From positions 1 through 8,640 of the forward strand of contig CADBMU010000073.1 in the NCBI GenBank assembly GCA_902795845.1: DNA of 8,640 nucleotides. The letters are read 5' to 3'. Under the pieces are notes generated by a model. It was not told the origin of the DNA. It saw nothing but the letters and a program-made list of their open reading frames with translations, and made no database searches. Of the stretch, positions 6,803 to 8,640 are shown in pieces. This stretch comes from an uncultured Erysipelotrichaceae bacterium. Its GTDB lineage: Bacteria; Bacillota_I; Bacilli_A; RF39; UBA660. The number at the start of each line of letters is the position of its first letter. The stretch's first letter is position 1. The translations under genes were made by a program, and so were the position numbers.

Positions 6803-6819
6803 ATAGAGATAACATCCCG
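6803..6819 (+). repeat. Direct repeat B, copy 1
   Basis: ATAGAGATAACATCCCG, matching 6987-7003 at 15 of 17 positions; both differences are A to G. Confidence 0.65.
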
Positions 6820-6959
6820 AAAAAAATAATAGAATATGAAAATAAAATTATTTAATTAAGTTCTCGTAAAATAGAAGGAAAAAATAAAAAAAGTGGACAA
6901 TTGAAATTAAAATTGATATTATATTAAGAAATTAAGTTAATTTAATCGCATCCAAAAAG

Positions 6960-6969
6960 ACGGGAAGTT
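6960..6969 (+). repeat. Direct repeat C, copy 1 (ACGGGAAGTT)
   Basis: Identical to 8466-8475. Counting the A-rich bases before it, 15 of 16 positions match. It lies left of the insertion sequence. Confidence 0.65.
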
Positions 6970-6986
6970 TGAAAAATTTTTTTTGA

Positions 6987-7003
6987 ATAGAGGTAACGTC
7001 CCG
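6987..7003 (+). repeat. Direct repeat B, copy 2
   Basis: ATAGAGGTAACGTCCCG. Its TCCCG (6999-7003) can pair with CGGGA at 6961-6965 of repeat C across a T-rich loop. Confidence 0.65.
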
Positions 7004-7025
7004 CAAAATATTATTAACTTAGATG

Positions 7026-7039
7026 TGTATTTTGGCTTA
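7026..7039 (+). repeat. IS30 terminal inverted repeat, distal to transposase start
   Basis: TGTATTTTGGCTTA, the exact reverse complement of 8275-8288, 15 bases beyond the transposase stop. Confidence 0.75.
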
Positions 7040-7054
7040 TTTTTATAAAAATGA

Positions 7055-8257
7055 TTATTTGTTTAATAATCTAATAGAAAGATCGATATCGTCATAATCG
7101 ATTTTTTTTATTTTAAATTTTTCAATATTATTTTGCCCAATAAAAAGTAAAGCAGAATCATAAGGTGAATTGTTATTTAAAGAGAGTCTTGGAACGGAAT
7201 TAATATGAGAAGCAATTAAATAACAATCTTCTTGAGTAAGAGAAGCAAAAGAAGTACCTTTAGGTAAAATATATCTAATATATTCATGATTCTTTTCAAT
7301 AGAACCTTTTTGCCAAGAACAAGAAGGGTCACAATAAAATAAAGAACAAATTTTTTCCCCAGTATTTAGATCAAATTCAATACTTTCTGGATCAGAAAAT
7401 TCAACACCATTATCAGTAAGAATAACCTCAAATAATCTTTTGAATTCATCAATACCCAATAAAACTTTTAAATCATTAAAAACTTTAATAACATATTTAG
7501 TTTGCTTATAAGGAAGTAAGTAAATAAGCATAAAATTAAATTGCCTAAATAGAAGAGTTAAAAAACATTTGCCACCCTTACCACCTTTAGTACCAATAAC
7601 AGTATCCATTTCAACAATAGAAGCATTAGGATTTAACTCTAAATAATCTTTAAAATCAGAATAAAATCTACCACCTTTAATTTTAGGATTAGTCTTGGGT
7701 CTAGGTTCAGAGAAATTGTATTCTTTGTTAATTTTAAATCTAACTTTTCTAGCTAAATCAATATTTCCCACATTAAAGATTCCAAAATCAATATATTTAT
7801 AAAAAGTAGATTTAGAAAAAGGTAATAACTCAGGATGACTAATATAAACTTGATTGACAGAGTGATGTTTGTGAATCATTAAAGGAGAAATAATATCATT
7901 AATAGAAGCGATTTCTTCTTTAGTGATTTTTAAGTGACTTCTAGTTTTGGATAAAGTCTTTTTATATTCATTGTAAGCAACAGCATGAGAATAAGAATAT
8001 CTAATTTTTCTGCAATTATTAAATTTAGAACAACCATTGCAAACATATGGAGGTTTAGATTCAAAACAGCAAATGTTATTGACATTAGTGTGAGAGTTAG
8101 ATCTTAAAAATCTATGTTTTCTAACCTCATTAGAAATAGTAGTTCTGTCTTTATGCAATCTGTTAGCAATTTGCGTAAAATTATAATTATAATTTAAAAA
8201 ATCTTCAATAACACATCTATCTTCAAAAGATAAATGTTTGTATTTTTTAGCATTCAT
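7055..8257 (-). CDS. IS30-family DDE transposase
   Basis: A 400-residue transposase, within the family's usual range. The N-terminal helix-turn-helix (6-48: KHLSFEDRCVIEDF, then FTQIANRLHKDRTTISNEVRKHR) binds the element ends. A Cys cluster (C63, C64, C73, C76, C82) follows in the style of many IS30 proteins (CNGCSKFNNC). The RNase H-like catalytic core has Asp218 (VEMDT), Asp282 (LTDNGVEF) and Glu321 (SWQKGSIEKNHEYIR), with PKGTSF at 332-337. The spacing between the second Asp and Glu, 38 residues, is slightly longer than the ~33 usual for the family. The start at 8257 has AAAGGAG (8264-8270) six bases upstream. The frame is complete with no frameshift. It is transcribed away from the gene at 8600. 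The family call is secure; current activity is unknown. Confidence 0.95.
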   Translation of the reverse strand: MNAKKYKHLSFEDRCVIEDFLNYNYNFTQIANRLHKDRTTISNEVRKHRFLRSNSHTNVNNICCFESKPPYVCNGCSKFNNCRKIRYSYSHAVAYNEYKKTLSKTRSHLKITKEEIASINDIISPLMIHKHHSVNQVYISHPELLPFSKSTFYKYIDFGIFNVGNIDLARKVRFKINKEYNFSEPRPKTNPKIKGGRFYSDFKDYLELNPNASIVEMDTVIGTKGGKGGKCFLTLLFRQFNFMLIYLLPYKQTKYVIKVFNDLKVLLGIDEFKRLFEVILTDNGVEFSDPESIEFDLNTGEKICSLFYCDPSCSWQKGSIEKNHEYIRYILPKGTSFASLTQEDCYLIASHINSVPRLSLNNNSPYDSALLFIGQNNIEKFKIKKIDYDDIDLSIRLLNK

Positions 8258-8274
8258 AGTAAGCTCCTTTCAGC

Positions 8275-8288
8275 TAAGCCAAAATACA
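8275..8288 (-). repeat. IS30 terminal inverted repeat, proximal to transposase start
   Basis: TAAGCCAAAATACA on the plus strand, 18 bases from the transposase start codon. Similarity between the two ends stops abruptly outside these 14 bases. Confidence 0.75.
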
Positions 8289-8295
8289 AGAAAGT

Positions 8296-8324
8296 ATTAT
8301 AAAATAATTATTAATAAATAACAA
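8296..8324 (-). promoter_or_regulatory. Likely transposase promoter, outside the inverted repeat
   Basis: The reverse strand has TTGTTA (8319-8324), a 17-base spacer and a perfect TATAAT (8296-8301), with a start expected near 8289, at the outer edge of the right inverted repeat. If the element ends at 8288, it uses a promoter supplied by flanking DNA. Confidence 0.5.
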
Positions 8325-8368
8325 ATAAAGCTAAACTTTATTTGAAAGAATATTGTAATAAAAAATAA

Positions 8369-8414
8369 ATTAGTCAAGGGTATACAAGTTCACATACGTT
8401 CACCCTTGACTAAT
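8369..8414. repeat. 13-base perfect inverted repeat with 20-base centre
   Basis: ATTAGTCAAGGGT (8369-8381) and ACCCTTGACTAAT (8402-8414). The centre contains GTTCAC, which recurs at 8398-8403 into the right arm. There is no T-run on either side, so a terminator is unlikely. Each arm contains a TTGACT -35-like hexamer pointing outward. It could be an operator, a recombination site or an RNA stem. Confidence 0.7.
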
Positions 8415-8436
8415 GTAAAGGGGTTCCCCTTATAAT
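8406..8436 (+). promoter_or_regulatory. Possible upstream promoter with dyad-rich spacer
   Basis: TTGACT (8406-8411) and TATAAT (8431-8436), separated by 19 bases that contain the GGGGTTCCCC palindrome. The spacer is longer than ideal. It could give a long leader to the gene at 8600. Weak. Confidence 0.25.
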
Positions 8437-8449
8437 TCTAAAGTTAAAA

Positions 8450-8471
8450 TCCCGTTAGTGAAAAAACGGGA
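8450..8471. repeat. Hairpin TCCCGTT / AACGGGA
   Basis: A 7-base stem around an 8-base A-rich loop. On the reverse strand it is followed by ATTTT, so it could be a weak terminator in that direction; on the plus strand no T-run follows. Confidence 0.5.
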
Positions 8472-8475
8472 AGTT
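8466..8475 (+). repeat. Direct repeat C, copy 2 (ACGGGAAGTT)
   Basis: Identical to 6960-6969. Here it forms the 3' arm of the hairpin at 8450-8471. Confidence 0.65.
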
Positions 8476-8487
8476 AAATAAATAATT

Positions 8488-8527
8488 AACGGCCCCAGAG
8501 GTCAAATTTTTCTTGACAAAAACCGTT
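8488..8527. repeat. Nested inverted repeat covering the -35 box
   Basis: Outer arms AACGG (8488-8492) and CCGTT (8523-8527) enclose inner arms GTCAA (8501-8505) and TTGAC (8513-8517). The inner right arm is the -35 box of the next promoter, so this dyad looks like an operator or a cruciform control site. Confidence 0.5.
8492..8505 (+). repeat. Direct repeat A, copy 2 (GCCCCAGAGGTCAA)
   Basis: Identical to 6781-6794. This copy lies inside the nested inverted repeat just upstream of the -35 box at 8513. The neighbouring six bases are CGTTAA after copy 1 and TTAACG before copy 2, i.e. reverse complements. Confidence 0.8.
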
Positions 8528-8564
8528 GGGGGGGGGGAGGAGGAGGAGGAGGAGGGGGTATAAT
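8513..8564 (+). promoter_or_regulatory. Split promoter with a simple-sequence spacer (candidate phase-variable)
   Basis: Perfect TTGACA (8513-8518) and perfect TATAAT (8559-8564) are separated by 40 bases instead of ~17. The spacer contains ten G (8528-8537) followed by six AGG units and three more G. The -10 is at the right distance for a start near 8571, a leader of about 29 bases, AAGGAG at 8586-8591 and ATG 8600. Slippage in the tract would change the spacing of the two boxes. At the length seen here the pair should be inactive as a simple sigma-A promoter. Confidence 0.7.
8528..8558 (+). repeat. Simple-sequence tract: G10 then (AGG)6 then GGG
   Basis: Thirty-one consecutive purines, all G except six A, in DNA that is otherwise strongly AT-rich. 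Homopolymer G runs and triplet arrays of this length are prone to replication slippage. The G clusters could also form a quadruplex on the plus strand. Confidence 0.9.
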
Positions 8565-8599
8565 AGAACCATAAGATATACTACGAAGGAGTAAATATT

Positions 8600-8640
8600 A
8601 TGGTAAAGCTAAGAAAATTCAAAGAAAAAAAGTTAACAAA
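8600..8640 (+). CDS. Start of an unknown protein (3' partial)
   Basis: ATG 8600 follows a strong AAGGAG (8586-8591) by 8 bases, and the frame stays open to the window end. Only 13 complete codons are visible: MVKLRKFKEKKLT. Seven of these residues are Lys or Arg, which would fit the n-region of a signal peptide or an N-terminal membrane anchor, but the hydrophobic part, if any, lies outside the window. The phase-variable style promoter would fit a surface-exposed or host-interaction protein; that is inference only. It could also be a cytoplasmic protein. Confidence 0.6.
   Translation, partial: MVKLRKFKEKKLT

Larger units (their letters stand above)
6740..7025. other. Intergenic region with short dispersed repeats, no gene seen
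   Basis: Between the DUF4186 stop and the insertion sequence I see no reading frame of useful length on either strand. The stretch holds one copy each of GCCCCAGAGGTCAA (6781-6794) and ACGGGAAGTT (6960-6969), and two copies of ATAGAGRTAACRTCCCG (6803-6819, 6987-7003). TGACCT at 6752-6757 and AGGTCA at 6788-6793 are inverted. CGGGA 6961-6965 and TCCCG 6999-7003 could pair. GC-rich islands (6776-6790) stand out from very AT-rich surroundings. It may be the remnant of a deleted gene and its control region. Confidence 0.6.
7026..8288 (-). mobile_element. IS30-family insertion sequence
   Basis: A 1263-base element with one transposase gene, bounded by perfect 14-base inverted repeats (TGTATTTTGGCTTA at 7026-7039 and its complement at 8275-8288). 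Size, gene length and single-gene layout fit the IS30 family. No target-site duplication is evident next to the repeats, and the best transposase promoter lies outside the right repeat, so the repeats may be only the inner core of longer, degenerate ends. The reading frame is intact, so the element could be active. Confidence 0.8.
8289..8599. other. Regulatory intergenic region upstream of the gene at 8600
   Basis: No gene is seen. The region carries, in order: the reverse-strand promoter 8296-8324; a 13-base inverted repeat pair (8369-8414); the palindrome AAGGGG-TT-CCCCTT (8418-8431); a possible TATAAT at 8431-8436; a hairpin (8450-8471); a nested inverted repeat (8488-8527); and a promoter split by a G/AGG tract (8513-8564). 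This density of dyads is far above the rest of the window. Confidence 0.75.

Noticed and set aside
8369..8414. Intrinsic terminator
   Set aside because: The loop is 20 bases and no T-run follows on either strand.
8369..8471. CRISPR array
   Set aside because: The repeats are inverted or differ in length, with no regular repeat-spacer pattern and no cas gene.
1..8640. Mycoplasma-type code (TGA = Trp)
   Set aside because: Trp is encoded by TGG throughout ileS and the other genes, and the frames contain no TGA needing reassignment.

Overview
The window looks like chromosomal DNA from a very AT-rich, low-GC Firmicute, probably an uncultured Bacilli or Mollicutes-related lineage. Supporting signs are a T-box leader, AGGAGG and AGGTGAT ribosome binding sites, consensus sigma-A promoters, TAA as every visible stop, and TGG for tryptophan. 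The TGG usage argues against the Mycoplasma code in which TGA encodes Trp. The taxon is inferred from style, not from a marker gene.

Layout. (1) At the left edge is the 3' end of a protein with a phage baseplate/tail-collar type C-terminal domain (reading frame open to base 2). It converges on a reverse-strand phosphomannomutase/phosphoglucomutase gene, and a perfect palindrome between them can terminate both. (2) Divergent from the mutase is a two-gene unit: an unknown single-pass membrane protein and a 68-residue protein that may be DUF1292-like. (3) One base after that unit begins a consensus promoter and a well-formed T-box leader with an AUC (Ile) specifier. It controls ileS, which encodes a type-2 isoleucyl-tRNA synthetase. 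The enzyme's class I signature reads GLHH instead of HxGH, a swap described in IleRS2 enzymes with extreme mupirocin resistance. (4) A terminator follows, then a DUF4186 gene. (5) An IS30-family transposase on the reverse strand lies between two perfect 14-bp inverted repeats. The intergenic DNA around it carries several short repeats that occur on both sides of the element. (6) At the right edge a new gene starts at 8600 behind a striking regulatory region with nested inverted repeats. It has TTGACA and TATAAT boxes separated by 40 bases that include ten consecutive G and six AGG units. Only 13 complete codons of that gene are visible.

How the parts work together. The centre (mutase, ileS) is ordinary housekeeping. 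The right third is accessory: an insertion sequence, scattered repeats, and a promoter with a hypermutable tract where spacer length should matter. The best candidate for something undescribed is therefore a phase-variable promoter at 8513-8564 driving the gene at 8600. A possible decayed relative with a G-rich spacer lies on the reverse strand at 6765-6794. The identity of the gene at 8600 cannot be read from this window.
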